The notes under the pieces are model-generated. The model was not told where the DNA came from, did not search any database, and worked only from the letters and a program-made list of their open reading frames with translations. From assembly GCA_947259175.1 (NCBI GenBank), contig CAMYKW010000054.1:1-44269 (forward strand): DNA of 44,269 nucleotides, read 5' to 3'. The position numbers were made by a program, and so were the translations under genes. Below, piece after piece: positions 7,279 through 15,301 of this stretch (its first letter is position 1; each line of letters starts with the position of its first letter). Source of the stretch: an uncultured Gammaproteobacteria bacterium (GTDB lineage Bacteria > Pseudomonadota > Gammaproteobacteria > Arenicellales > JAANXG01).

Positions 7279-9423
7279 CTAGACATTGAATCGCCGCAGG
7301 AAGAGTTGCCGGAAACGCCGATACCACTGCCGCGCAAGGGGTTCGCGACCGTGATCGAACAATGCGTAGACGCGCCCGCCGAGCCGGTCGATGCTCAGCG
7401 GGAGTTGCAGTTTGACCTCGAAGACTCCCTCCAGCGTGGTGACTCCTCTGGCGTCGGTGGAATCGGTCGGGAAAGGCCCCCCGCCGAGGGGGCCCAATGC
7501 CGGACTGGGCAAGTTGTTGGATGCGGCGGGCACTTGGCGGACCATTTGCGCCTCGACTACCGTGTCCAGGCGCTCGGCGAGGCGCACGTACACGGCTCGA
7601 GTTTGTCGCCGCACCAGACCGATGTCCGCCTGGGGTATGACCACACGCGCCGAGGGACGGTCCGTGTCCATCACGTATGCGACCAGATCCCCCTGTCTCA
7701 GAAACCGTCCAGGAAGGTTATCGGGTTGGTCGGCGACGAATACGCCGTCCGCGGGACTGAGCAACACCAGGGAGTCCAATTGCCCCTGCGCCGCCTCCAG
7801 GTCCGCGCGCACCACGGCGATTTCCTCTTTGACCAGTTCCGCGCGCACCTGCTCGTGTGTGCCTCTGAAGGCGTCGTAGCGGGCTTGCAGCCCGCGCAGC
7901 CGCGCCTCGAGCAACTGCACCTCGGCGTCGAGGAATTCGTCTTGGGTTTCGATCAGCGGTTGACCTTTTTTTACTCTGCGCCCGGGCGCCGAAAGCAGGC
8001 GCGTTATGACACCATCGCCGGCGGCGCGGACTTCGGACTGTTCGGGCGGCGCGATTACACCCTCGGCGATAGTGGTAAGCGGAAACGGAACCGCGAGCAG
8101 CAAACCAGCCAGCCCCAAGGGCAGCGATACGGCAACCGGTATCGCACGAAGACGCCGCCGCTGTACCCGGGGATGGGTAAACACAAACGCGAAGACTTTG
8201 ACAACGGGAATGATGAATAACGTGATGGTTGCCCATGCCGCGAGGATGACGCCGACGGCAAGGAATTTTCCCGCAACCAGCAGGATGATGGTGATCAGGA
8301 TGACGACGCGATAGACATAGGAGGCGACGCCGTAGCCGATAAACCAAGAACGCTCGCCCGGTGCCACCACCGGGGATTTGGCGTCCGGCAGGCCGAGCAG
8401 ATAACGCTGCGTGAGGTAGGCCAAGTACCCCTTGGCGCGCGTCGCCAGGTTTGGGATGGCGATGGCGTCGGCAAACACATAGTAGCCGTCGAAACGCAGC
8501 AGCGGATTGCCGTTGACGAACAGGGTCGATACCGCGCCGATGAGCATGACGTTGTAGGCGAGGGCGCTGATCACACCGGGTTCGACGTTCAACCACAGCA
8601 TCAGCGCCAGCGCCGCCAAAAACGTTTCCACCATGATGCCCGCGGCGCCGACGACGATGCGCCGGTGTTGTTCCGGAAAACCGGTGGCCGATGACGCGTC
8701 CACGTAGGGGACCGGCAGCAGCGCAATGATCACGACGCCCATTTCGTGGACTTCCCCTCCCCATACTTTGGTGGCCAGGCCGTGCCCCAACTCGTGCAGG
8801 GCCTTGACCAGGGGATACAGCAGCCACAACAGGAACAGACTTTGTGGTGCAAGCACCCGGTCTGCGATCCCTTGGGTCAATGGCTCCCAGTAGACGGCGG
8901 CCAGGCCCACCGCGGCGGCCACGACCGCCAACCAAACCAGGAATCCCGCGGCGCCGAACACCGGACGCACAAAGGGAACTAGCCGATCCAACAACCGGTC
9001 CGGGTCTATCAACGGAATGCGAACAGCCAAGGGGTTTTTCAGCGGCCGCAGCCGTCGCCTGCGGCGTAGTTGGACGCGGCGCTCGAACAGCGCCTGCATG
9101 TCTGGGGTGATATCCGACTGCAGGGCATCGGCATGGTGCAGACGCGCCAGTAGATCGATGGTTTCGTCCTGCGTAATCTCCTCATCGGGAAGTTTTTCGT
9201 TAACCAAGCTCCAAATCTGTTGCACGGAGCGCGAACCATCCATGAGACTGATGATGCGATGCGCGGCCTGGGAAACACGAAAGAAACGGCCGGAAACGGG
9301 GTTGTGCAGCACGTACCACGTCTGCCGCCGGAATCGCTGCGGCTGGATTTTTACGTGGACCGCAACGCTGGGGTGTAACCCCGATACCCGATACCACAGT
9401 GGATTTTCCAGGTGGTTATGCAC
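7279..9423 (-). CDS. PqqD-like / M50 site-2 protease / HlyD-type fusion membrane protein
   Basis: About 714 aa from GTG at 9423. This start lies 13 bases past the upstream stop and avoids a 101-base overlap that the ATG at 9537 would need. Numbering is from the GTG. Residues about 25-105 look PqqD-like (WYVLHNPVSGRFFRVS, then LMDGSRSVQQIW, then LLARLHHADAL). Multiple membrane segments follow. The zinc motif HELGH is at about 210-214, and NPLLRFDGYY at about 306-315 supplies the third ligand expected in M50 proteases. After further membrane helices, residues about 465-690 form a HlyD-type adaptor (VRAAGDGVITRLLSAPGRRVKKGQ, then SPADGVFVAD). It probably anchors an export complex in the inner membrane and may process a partner. 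Its location between a GAF-adaptor and a SecA-like gene supports a role in exporting the giant protein. Confidence 0.85.
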   Translation of the reverse strand: MHNHLENPLWYRVSGLHPSVAVHVKIQPQRFRRQTWYVLHNPVSGRFFRVSQAAHRIISLMDGSRSVQQIWSLVNEKLPDEEITQDETIDLLARLHHADALQSDITPDMQALFERRVQLRRRRRLRPLKNPLAVRIPLIDPDRLLDRLVPFVRPVFGAAGFLVWLAVVAAAVGLAAVYWEPLTQGIADRVLAPQSLFLLWLLYPLVKALHELGHGLATKVWGGEVHEMGVVIIALLPVPYVDASSATGFPEQHRRIVVGAAGIMVETFLAALALMLWLNVEPGVISALAYNVMLIGAVSTLFVNGNPLLRFDGYYVFADAIAIPNLATRAKGYLAYLTQRYLLGLPDAKSPVVAPGERSWFIGYGVASYVYRVVILITIILLVAGKFLAVGVILAAWATITLFIIPVVKVFAFVFTHPRVQRRRLRAIPVAVSLPLGLAGLLLAVPFPLTTIAEGVIAPPEQSEVRAAGDGVITRLLSAPGRRVKKGQPLIETQDEFLDAEVQLLEARLRGLQARYDAFRGTHEQVRAELVKEEIAVVRADLEAAQGQLDSLVLLSPADGVFVADQPDNLPGRFLRQGDLVAYVMDTDRPSARVVIPQADIGLVRRQTRAVYVRLAERLDTVVEAQMVRQVPAASNNLPSPALGPLGGGPFPTDSTDARGVTTLEGVFEVKLQLPLSIDRLGGRVYALFDHGREPLARQWYRRFRQLFLRRFNV

Positions 9424-9436
9424 CGCGCGCGCCCCG

Positions 9437-11296
9437 TTAATGCCACCAGGACCACAGCGACAACCGCAGCCAGTCAACGATGCCGTGGGTCCAGAGCCAG
9501 AGACGCCGCCGCTGTCCAGCTTCAATTTTTCCCACACCGCGCATGCCGGGTCTCAGCAGGGGACCGCTGGCGTCCAGGCGGGCCTCGACGCGGAAGAAGT
9601 TGCGGCCTTCGACGGCGGTTGAAATCGGGGTGACACGCTCCACCGTGAATTGATGCACCTCGTTGGGCAGACCCGCCAGAATCAAGCGGCCTGTTTGCCT
9701 TGGACGCACCGCGGCGATTTCACGCTCGTCCACGTTGAGAATGATGCGATAGGAATTGAGCGGGGCCACTTCGAACAACACCTGCCCCCGCTGCACCGGA
9801 GCACCCAGAGACTGGCTGTGGTCGCCGCTGACGACGACGCCATCAATTGGCGCGGTGACCCGGGTGCGGCCGAGTTTTTCCTCTACCAGCGCGAGTTGCG
9901 CATCGGCCTGATCGAGCTTGGCCTTGAGCACGCTGATGCGGGAACGGTCATGGGTAGCCAAGGCTTCGCGGTATTCCTTGACCAGTTTGGCCCGCTCCCC
10001 GGACAGGCTGGTGCGTTCCAGTCTAAGCTCACGGTCCTCCAGCCGACTCATGACCTGTCCCGCGCGCACCACGTCGCCGGCGCGCGCCGGGGCCTCGGCC
10101 AGATAGCCGTCGAAAGGAGCAATGACAACGCGTTGCACTGTGCCTTGCAGATGGGCTTTGCCGTCCACGCGATAGGTGCTGTTGCCCATGGAAAAGATCG
10201 TCAACGACGTTGCGGCGAGCAGCGCCGCAAGGATCTTCCAGGTCCTTGCCCGATTGCCGCGCAGCGCCGTCCAACGGGTTCTTATCGCGGTGATGATTTT
10301 CACCGCCAGCGATTGCTGGTCCCTGCGCTTCAGATCCAGGATGGGACCGACCAGGGATGCCGTGTATTCGCACAGGCTGACGGTGTCGGCGTCGAACGGC
10401 TGCGCGCGAGTTTGTTCCAGTACAATAGCGCCGACGATGTGCCCATCATGATTCATGGGCACGGTACAGATGGCGCCGGCGCCGTACTCGCGGGCCAAGC
10501 TGGCGTGGGACGTGGTCAGGGGAGCGGTGCCGTCCGCAACTGGTGGATACAGGATACTGGCGTCCTGTTCCACGGCTTCTCTGACCGTGTTGGCGAGCGC
10601 ACGCACCAAGTTGGTTTTATCTTCGATCTGCAGCGTCTGGGAAATCGCTTCGATTTCCACATGATGGCCGCGGGTGAATCCAATACTGACACGGTCGCAG
10701 CCGAGGCGATGGGTTAGCTCGGTGGATACCGCCATCGTTGCTGAACGATAGTCACTTTGACCGAGGCTCTTCGCGAGGACGTCGACGACGGCGAGCAGGC
10801 GTTGTTCCAGCGGGTTGGCGTCATGGGTCATCAACATCTCGAGCCATGCCGCGCCCCACTGCAAGACACGAATCGCGGCGCGTTGGCCGCTGACCGGGCG
10901 GCTGGTGATTTCGACCGCCACCGCGCCGCTGATGGGATGTTTGAGCAGCAAGGGGCAGGCGACGATGTTGTATGAGTGTTCGTCCAGCTGGGTATTCGAC
11001 TCGGCGTTGAGCCGCGGCTGCCGCTCCCGGAGGGCTTGTTGCGCGGCGTTGATCAGCGACGAGTCGGGATCGGCGCCGTCGGGCCACAACGCCACCGCAT
11101 TGCAGGTGCCGGAGACGGAGTTGGAGGCACCCAGCACGACCATCGCCCGCTTGACGCCTGACAGCATGCTGCACTGCAGGCTCAACCAGGTACGTGTGAG
11201 CTCATAGACGTAGCCCGTCGCCAGTGTCGATCCACTGGCGCCTGGCGGGTCGGCGGGCTCTGCCGCTTGTTTGTATTGATTCGTAGAAGACTCCAA
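9437..11296 (-). CDS. GAF-like sensor / HlyD-type membrane-fusion hybrid
   Basis: 619 aa. The annotated start is TTG at 11296. An in-frame TGA lies just upstream, no ATG lies near, and a GGGGA stretch precedes it at about 9 bases, so the start is uncertain. Residues about 30-155 and 165-320 look like two GAF-type folds; the second has RLGCDRVSIGF, AICTVPM and GAIVLEQ. A single membrane helix lies at about 353-370. The periplasmic part (about 372-600) is a HlyD-type adaptor with IAPFDGYLAEAPARAGDVVRAGQ, a coiled-coil hairpin and TAPIDGVVVSGDHSQSLGAPV. The arrangement puts a cytoplasmic ligand-sensing module on a membrane-fusion protein. It is the first gene of the minus-strand cluster and may gate the export machinery. 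The GAF assignment is by pattern only. Confidence 0.82.
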   Translation of the reverse strand: MESSTNQYKQAAEPADPPGASGSTLATGYVYELTRTWLSLQCSMLSGVKRAMVVLGASNSVSGTCNAVALWPDGADPDSSLINAAQQALRERQPRLNAESNTQLDEHSYNIVACPLLLKHPISGAVAVEITSRPVSGQRAAIRVLQWGAAWLEMLMTHDANPLEQRLLAVVDVLAKSLGQSDYRSATMAVSTELTHRLGCDRVSIGFTRGHHVEIEAISQTLQIEDKTNLVRALANTVREAVEQDASILYPPVADGTAPLTTSHASLAREYGAGAICTVPMNHDGHIVGAIVLEQTRAQPFDADTVSLCEYTASLVGPILDLKRRDQQSLAVKIITAIRTRWTALRGNRARTWKILAALLAATSLTIFSMGNSTYRVDGKAHLQGTVQRVVIAPFDGYLAEAPARAGDVVRAGQVMSRLEDRELRLERTSLSGERAKLVKEYREALATHDRSRISVLKAKLDQADAQLALVEEKLGRTRVTAPIDGVVVSGDHSQSLGAPVQRGQVLFEVAPLNSYRIILNVDEREIAAVRPRQTGRLILAGLPNEVHQFTVERVTPISTAVEGRNFFRVEARLDASGPLLRPGMRGVGKIEAGQRRRLWLWTHGIVDWLRLSLWSWWH

Positions 11297-11774
11297 GTTG
11301 GCCGGTCCCCATCAATCCGTCTTGTTCACTACGTCTGCACGGCCTGGGTTTCGCCGCACCGCGGCGCATGGTGCGATATGCATGTCATAGGAGTGCTGCT
11401 CGTTATACGTGTTGTCCGGTACAACGTGGCACCAGTCGCTTGATGACCCGATCGGTCCGCGCCCGGCGCGGTTTGATCTGTATACGATATAAGGTCCCCC
11501 GCATGGAGCTACGGACCCTGTGTCCGCACGCGCGATTACTGCGTCAGTGTCAGGAATTCCATCGAGAAAATGGGTCACTGGGCTTCAAGTTGCATCCTAC
11601 TTATATCGACCAAAAATGCCGGAATCTCAAGTAATACCCTCCATTTGAAGGCAAATCACCGCCTCTGGTCGCCGCGCCCTGCGGTTCGCCGCCGCGGAGC
11701 GCTCGGCGAGAGTGAGCGCGGCGGCACCAAGCTGATTTAAGATAACGTTAGATTTCATGCCGGAGACTTCACTG
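11297..11774. other. 478-base divergent intergenic region
   Basis: It separates the minus-strand export cluster from gcdH, so it should contain both promoters. I found no convincing pair of -35 and -10 boxes. It holds AT-rich stretches around 11477-11492 (GTATACGATATAAGG) and a strong GC-rich hairpin at 11689-11726. No plausible gene is seen. Confidence 0.5.
11689..11726. repeat. GC-rich perfect 9-bp inverted repeat
   Basis: GCCGCCGCG at 11689-11697 pairs with CGCGGCGGC at 11718-11726. The 20-base loop contains a smaller GCTC/GAGC dyad. It lies about 50 bases upstream of the gcdH start, so it could act as a leader hairpin or be a REP-like remnant. Confidence 0.5.
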
Positions 11775-12956
11775 ATGGCCACTCAACCGCTTTCGATCTG
11801 GGACGACATTCTGCTGCTCGGCGAGCAGCTCGATGAAGAAGAGCGTATGGTGCGTGACGCCGCGCACGACTACTGTCAGCAAAAGCTGATGCCGCGAATT
11901 CTTTCCGCCAACCGCGAACAACGCTTTGACCGTGAAATTTTGTATGAAATGGGCGAACTGGGCTTTCTTGGCTGTACCTTGCAGGAATACGGCTGCGCCG
12001 GACTCGGCTATGTCGCCTACGGCTTGATTGCCCGCGAAGTCGAGCGGGTGGACTCCAGCTACCGGTCAGCGATGAGTGTGCAATCCAGCCTGGTGATGCA
12101 TCCCATACACGCCTATGGGACGCCGACGCAGAAAGAAAAATTCCTGCCAGGCCTGGCGAGTGGCGAGCTCGTAGGGTGCTTCGGGCTGACCGAGCCGGAT
12201 GCGGGATCCGATCCGGCCGGCATGACAACCCGCGCCAGGACGGTGGACGGTGGTTTCTCGTTGAGCGGCGCGAAAACCTGGATCACCAACGCGCCCATTG
12301 CCGATGTGTTCGTGGTGTGGGCCAAGGACGATGAGGGCGTAATCAGAGGGTTCATATTGGAGCGGGGAATGCAGGGGCTCTCGGCACCGAAGATTGAAGG
12401 AAAGTTCAGTCTACGCGCCTCCGAGACCGGTGAAATCGCGATGAACGATATATTCGTCCCCGAGGAGAACGTGTTTCCTGAAATTCGCGGGCTGAAAGGA
12501 CCGTTCGGCTGCTTAAATCGTGCTCGTTACGGTATTGCCTGGGGGGCGATGGGCGCCGCTGAATTCTGCTGGCACGCGGCGCGCCAATACACGTTGGAGC
12601 GCAAGCAATTCGGCCGCCCCTTGGCGGCGACGCAATTGGTGCAGAAAAAACTCGCCGATATGCAGACCGAGATCGCCCTGGGTCTGCAGGGCGCACTGCG
12701 GGTAGGCAGGCTGATCGACGCGGGGAACTGGGACCCGACGATGATTTCGCTGATCAAGCGCAACAACTGCGGCAAGGCATTGGACGTCGCCCGCACCGCC
12801 CGCGACATGCACGGCGGCAACGGCATTGCCGACGAATTCCATGTGATCCGCCACGTCATGAATCTCGAGGCGGTCAACACCTACGAGGGGACCCACGACA
12901 TCCATGCCCTGATCATGGGTCGGGCGCAGACCGGAATCCAGGCATTCACCGCATAA
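11775..12956 (+). CDS. gcdH: Glutaryl-CoA dehydrogenase
   Basis: Catalyses FAD-dependent oxidative decarboxylation of glutaryl-CoA to crotonyl-CoA, the late step of lysine, tryptophan and glutarate breakdown. The ATG at 11775 (393 aa) is preferred because GGAG lies 9 bases upstream; the earlier in-frame ATG at 11757 has no ribosome site. Family signatures are [16 protein letters not shown] (substrate-binding Arg in YRS), [13 protein letters not shown] (FAD and substrate loop), KTWITNAP, and the C-terminal [20 protein letters not shown]. The last places the catalytic base at about Glu371 and matches GCDH rather than other acyl-CoA dehydrogenases. Length is normal for the bacterial enzyme. It is a single gene running towards a minus-strand methyltransferase gene, with 22 bases between the two stops. 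Confidence 0.95.
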   Translation: MATQPLSIWDDILLLGEQLDEEERMVRDAAHDYCQQKLMPRILSANREQRFDREILYEMGELGFLGCTLQEYGCAGLGYVAYGLIAREVERVDSSYRSAMSVQSSLVMHPIHAYGTPTQKEKFLPGLASGELVGCFGLTEPDAGSDPAGMTTRARTVDGGFSLSGAKTWITNAPIADVFVVWAKDDEGVIRGFILERGMQGLSAPKIEGKFSLRASETGEIAMNDIFVPEENVFPEIRGLKGPFGCLNRARYGIAWGAMGAAEFCWHAARQYTLERKQFGRPLAATQLVQKKLADMQTEIALGLQGALRVGRLIDAGNWDPTMISLIKRNNCGKALDVARTARDMHGGNGIADEFHVIRHVMNLEAVNTYEGTHDIHALIMGRAQTGIQAFTA

Positions 12957-12978
12957 CCCGGTGCGCGGGAGTGGATGG

Positions 12979-13533
12979 TCAGCCCGCCGCCAGCCGCCGC
13001 ACGTATTCGTACATGACGATGGATGCCGCGACGCTCACGTTCAGGCTGTCGGTGAATCCGTATTGGGGGATTCCCAGGCATGTAATGCCAGGATATCGAG
13101 ATCCATCGATGCCGATCCCATACTCCTCGTGGCCAAACACAAAGGCGCTCTTGGAAGGGAACTGGTATTGGGATATCGATCGATTACAGTTGGGCTCCAG
13201 GATGAACAAAGTGTATCCCCGTGCAACTAGAGTTTTGTAGGATTGATCGAAGTCCACAAAAACAAGAGCCGGCACACGGCGCAGCGCTCCGACCGCGGGT
13301 GCCGGATCGAATGGTCCGATATCAATCAGGTGTACTTCACGAGCTCCGAAAACCTCGGCGCTGCGGAATATCTTGGGAACGTTAAATCCGGCCTTGAGAC
13401 GGTTTAGCACGATGACAAACTCGTGGCAGCCCGGCGACGCCGAATGCTTATTGCGGAAAAGGTCGGAATGGTAGCGCTGCAGCGCGCGGTCGCGCTCTTG
13501 ACGGCGAATGGATTTTGACTGTTTGCTCCGCAC
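12979..13533 (-). CDS. TrmH/SpoU-family RNA 2'-O-methyltransferase
   Basis: A 184-aa SPOUT-class methyltransferase acting on rRNA or tRNA with S-adenosylmethionine. Three family motifs are present: motif 1 NVPKIFRSAEVFGAREVHLI (about 51-70), motif 2 FVFGHEEYGI (about 130-140) and motif 3 IPQYGFTDSLNVSVAASIVMYEYVRR (about 154-180), which forms the trefoil-knot cofactor pocket. The Arg- and Lys-rich first 20 residues probably contact RNA. The protein is short, close to TrmL/TrmH core length, and has no separate L30e-like domain. The exact RNA target cannot be told from sequence. It converges on gcdH. Confidence 0.88.
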   Translation of the reverse strand: MRSKQSKSIRRQERDRALQRYHSDLFRNKHSASPGCHEFVIVLNRLKAGFNVPKIFRSAEVFGAREVHLIDIGPFDPAPAVGALRRVPALVFVDFDQSYKTLVARGYTLFILEPNCNRSISQYQFPSKSAFVFGHEEYGIGIDGSRYPGITCLGIPQYGFTDSLNVSVAASIVMYEYVRRLAAG

Positions 13534-13858
13534 CTGGGCCGCTTGCGTCGATGTGTCACCAACGACAATATTAATCGATCGTCACGAGCTTGCACCAATC
13601 GATCGGCACCGTATCGCCGCGCCCGATCGTGATATCGCCGGAAATACCCATCACCGCCAGCGAGGTAACTCGTGGTTTGGCCGTATGCGACGCCGGAAAA
13701 TTACGTCATTCCGGGGCTGCGGCCTGACATGCCACGGTTCGCGGGCCGGTGGCGGTAGCGAAAACGGAAACTTTTTGATTGATATCAAGTGCAACTATCG
13801 ACTCATCTGTCTATAGTATTGACGCAGCTATTTCCAGCGTTGGGAGGGTCGGTATAAG
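13534..13858. other. 325-base divergent intergenic region with FNR-type promoter
   Basis: It lies between the TrmH-type and DUF3775 genes, which diverge. The right half holds the FNR-like promoter annotated separately. The left half (13534-13740) contains no gene or signal I can support. Confidence 0.5.
13775..13817 (+). promoter_or_regulatory. FNR/ANR-type box plus -10 element (class II geometry)
   Basis: TTGATTGATATCAA (13775-13788) is an exact match to the TTGAT-N4-ATCAA consensus of FNR/ANR regulators. A -10 hexamer TATAGT lies at 13812-13817. With a start site about 6 bases past the -10, the box is centred close to -41.5, the class-II activator position. It would drive the DUF3775 gene at 13859 under low oxygen. 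Confidence 0.7.
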
Positions 13859-14242
13859 ATGCTACAAGTTAATCCAGAAACGGTGTGTTTTATCATCTCT
13901 AAGGCGCAGGAGTTTCAGACTCAGGAACAAGGCGCGTTTGATGACGAAATGGCGGATTCCGACGGCGAATGGTCATCCCGGTCCGCGCCGGATTATCAAA
14001 GTGGCATGTCTTACGAAGAGCTCAAGAGCACTATCGAGGACCTCGAACCTGATCAACAAGTAAATCTCGTCGCGCTCATGTGGTTGGGTCGCGGTGATTT
14101 TTCCGCGGATGAATGGGGCGCCGCGATCGAGCAGGCAAAAGATAATTGGAATGATCGAACTGCGGATTATCTGATCGCCACGCCGTTGATTGCTGATTAT
14201 CTGCAGGAAGGCTTGAATCAGCTGGGCTATTCCTGCGAATAA
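13859..14242 (+). CDS. DUF3775 domain protein
   Basis: A small acidic soluble protein of 127 aa. The C-terminal half carries the DUF3775 pattern: LEPDQQVNLVALMWLGRGDFSADEWGAAIEQA (about 65-95) and YLIATPLIADYLQEGLNQLGYSCE (about 104-127). The biochemical role of this family is not known to me. The ATG at 13859 has a GGGAGG sequence about 11 bases upstream. The gene has a near-ideal FNR-type promoter, which suggests induction under oxygen limitation. It is followed 128 bases later by a cysteine-rich small protein on the same strand, which may be co-transcribed. Confidence 0.85.
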   Translation: MLQVNPETVCFIISKAQEFQTQEQGAFDDEMADSDGEWSSRSAPDYQSGMSYEELKSTIEDLEPDQQVNLVALMWLGRGDFSADEWGAAIEQAKDNWNDRTADYLIATPLIADYLQEGLNQLGYSCE

Positions 14243-14370
14243 CAGTCCCCACATTTGGTTCTCTATGCTCAGACCTAACCGCCGCGGTGGATGCTGCGTG
14301 GTACCTGTGGAAATCGTCCAGCGCCCGCGATATGTTCTAATTCCATTACTTGGACAATTTCCCGATCCCA

Positions 14371-14757
14371 ATGAATGTAAGCGCTGAATTGGAATGCTGG
14401 AAGTGCGGGGCGTCGCTGGCATCGATTTTGCTGCCGTTCCGGCGATTAGAGGTGTGCCCCGAATGTGACGCGGAGGTTCACGTTTGCAGGATGTGCGAGT
14501 TCTACGATCCAAGTGTCGTGGAAGCGTGTGTCGAAGACAACGCAGAGGAGGTTCGTGATAAGGAGCGCGCCAATTTTTGCGACTACTTCAAGCCCATACC
14601 CGACACTTATCAAGCACGGGATAGTTCGGCGGCCCAGGCCGCCCGCACCGAACTCGACACACTGTTCAGTCGAGGATCCTCAGCGGAGACATCGAAATCG
14701 ACGTCTACCCGCCGGGAATTGGATGAACTGTTTGGCGATAGCGACGATAGCGGCTAA
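14371..14757 (+). CDS. Cysteine-rich zinc-ribbon-like small protein
   Basis: 128 aa from ATG at 14371; an upstream TTG at 14350 is also possible. I do not recognise a named family. The N-terminal half has paired cysteines suited to metal binding: CWKCG (about 9-12), CPEC (about 30-33), CRMC (about 40-43), then single Cys at about 54 and 71. The C-terminal half is acidic and low-complexity. It contains two copies of a short motif, RTELDTLF and RRELDELF, which look like repeated docking peptides. The protein ends in an Asp/Ser tail. It lies downstream of the DUF3775 gene and upstream of a DUF3429 gene on the same strand. A Zn-ribbon adaptor or metal sensor is possible but unproven. Confidence 0.7.
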   Translation: MNVSAELECWKCGASLASILLPFRRLEVCPECDAEVHVCRMCEFYDPSVVEACVEDNAEEVRDKERANFCDYFKPIPDTYQARDSSAAQAARTELDTLFSRGSSAETSKSTSTRRELDELFGDSDDSG

Positions 14758-14784
14758 CTCAATTTGACGGTGCAAGCTCGTATG

Positions 14785-14808
14785 GGGCGTGAAACTTTTT
14801 ACACGCCC
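14785..14808 (+). terminator. Possible terminator-like hairpin
   Basis: GGGCGTG at 14785-14791 pairs perfectly with CACGCCC at 14802-14808 around a T-rich 10-base loop, 28 bases after the stop of the cysteine-rich gene. There is no downstream T-tract, so intrinsic termination is uncertain. Confidence 0.35.
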
Positions 14809-14842
14809 GTAACATGACAATGCCACAAATCGTACCCAAATC

Positions 14843-15280
14843 ATGAATGATCGCGCGATCCCCAGAATCGTGTTGTGGTTAGGCTACGCCGGTTTGGTGC
14901 CGTTCGTTGCCAGCGCCGTGGCGCTCGGGATTGCACCGCCACGGCTGCACGGCTTCGTGCTGTACTCCTTGCTCACCTATGGCGCGGTGATCCTTTCATT
15001 CATGGGGGCAGTCCATTGGGGCCTGGCGATGCGCGATGATGGTGTGTCGTCTCCCGTGCAGCTGGCCCTTAGCGTGGTACCGGCCTTGGTTGGTTGGGTG
15101 TCGCTGGCGCTCGCTCCGATGACTTCGTTTGTCGTGCTGATCGTCGCGTTCGCTGCTTTGTACGTGGGGGACCGACGCGCGGTCCGTCTTGGATTGGCGC
15201 CCACGTGGTATCCACGCCTTCGGCTGCCGCTGACGGTAATCGTAATTGTTTCGCTGGTTGTCAGTGCCTTATTGGTGTGA
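14843..15280 (+). CDS. DUF3429 integral membrane protein
   Basis: 145 aa with about five hydrophobic segments: LWLGYAGLVPFVASAVALGI, LLTYGAVILSFMGAVHWGL, LALSVVPALVGWVSLAL, FVVLIVAFAALYVGD and LTVIVIVSLVVSALLV. The signature GAVILSFMGAVHWGLAM and the C-terminal WYPRLRLPLT match DUF3429. It is an inner-membrane protein of unknown function. The start ATG at 14843 gives a normal length for the family. Confidence 0.85.
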   Translation: MNDRAIPRIVLWLGYAGLVPFVASAVALGIAPPRLHGFVLYSLLTYGAVILSFMGAVHWGLAMRDDGVSSPVQLALSVVPALVGWVSLALAPMTSFVVLIVAFAALYVGDRRAVRLGLAPTWYPRLRLPLTVIVIVSLVVSALLV

Positions 15281-15301
15281 TTGCATCGCCGCAGAATGTA
15301 G

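Noticed and set aside
7306-8220. Plus-strand frame of 304 codons opposite the M50 gene
   Set aside because: The minus-strand frame carries HELGH and multiple membrane helices; this one is low-complexity and antisense.
9650-10717. Plus-strand frame of 355 codons opposite the GAF-adaptor gene
   Set aside because: Antisense to a better-supported gene; translated product shows no domain.
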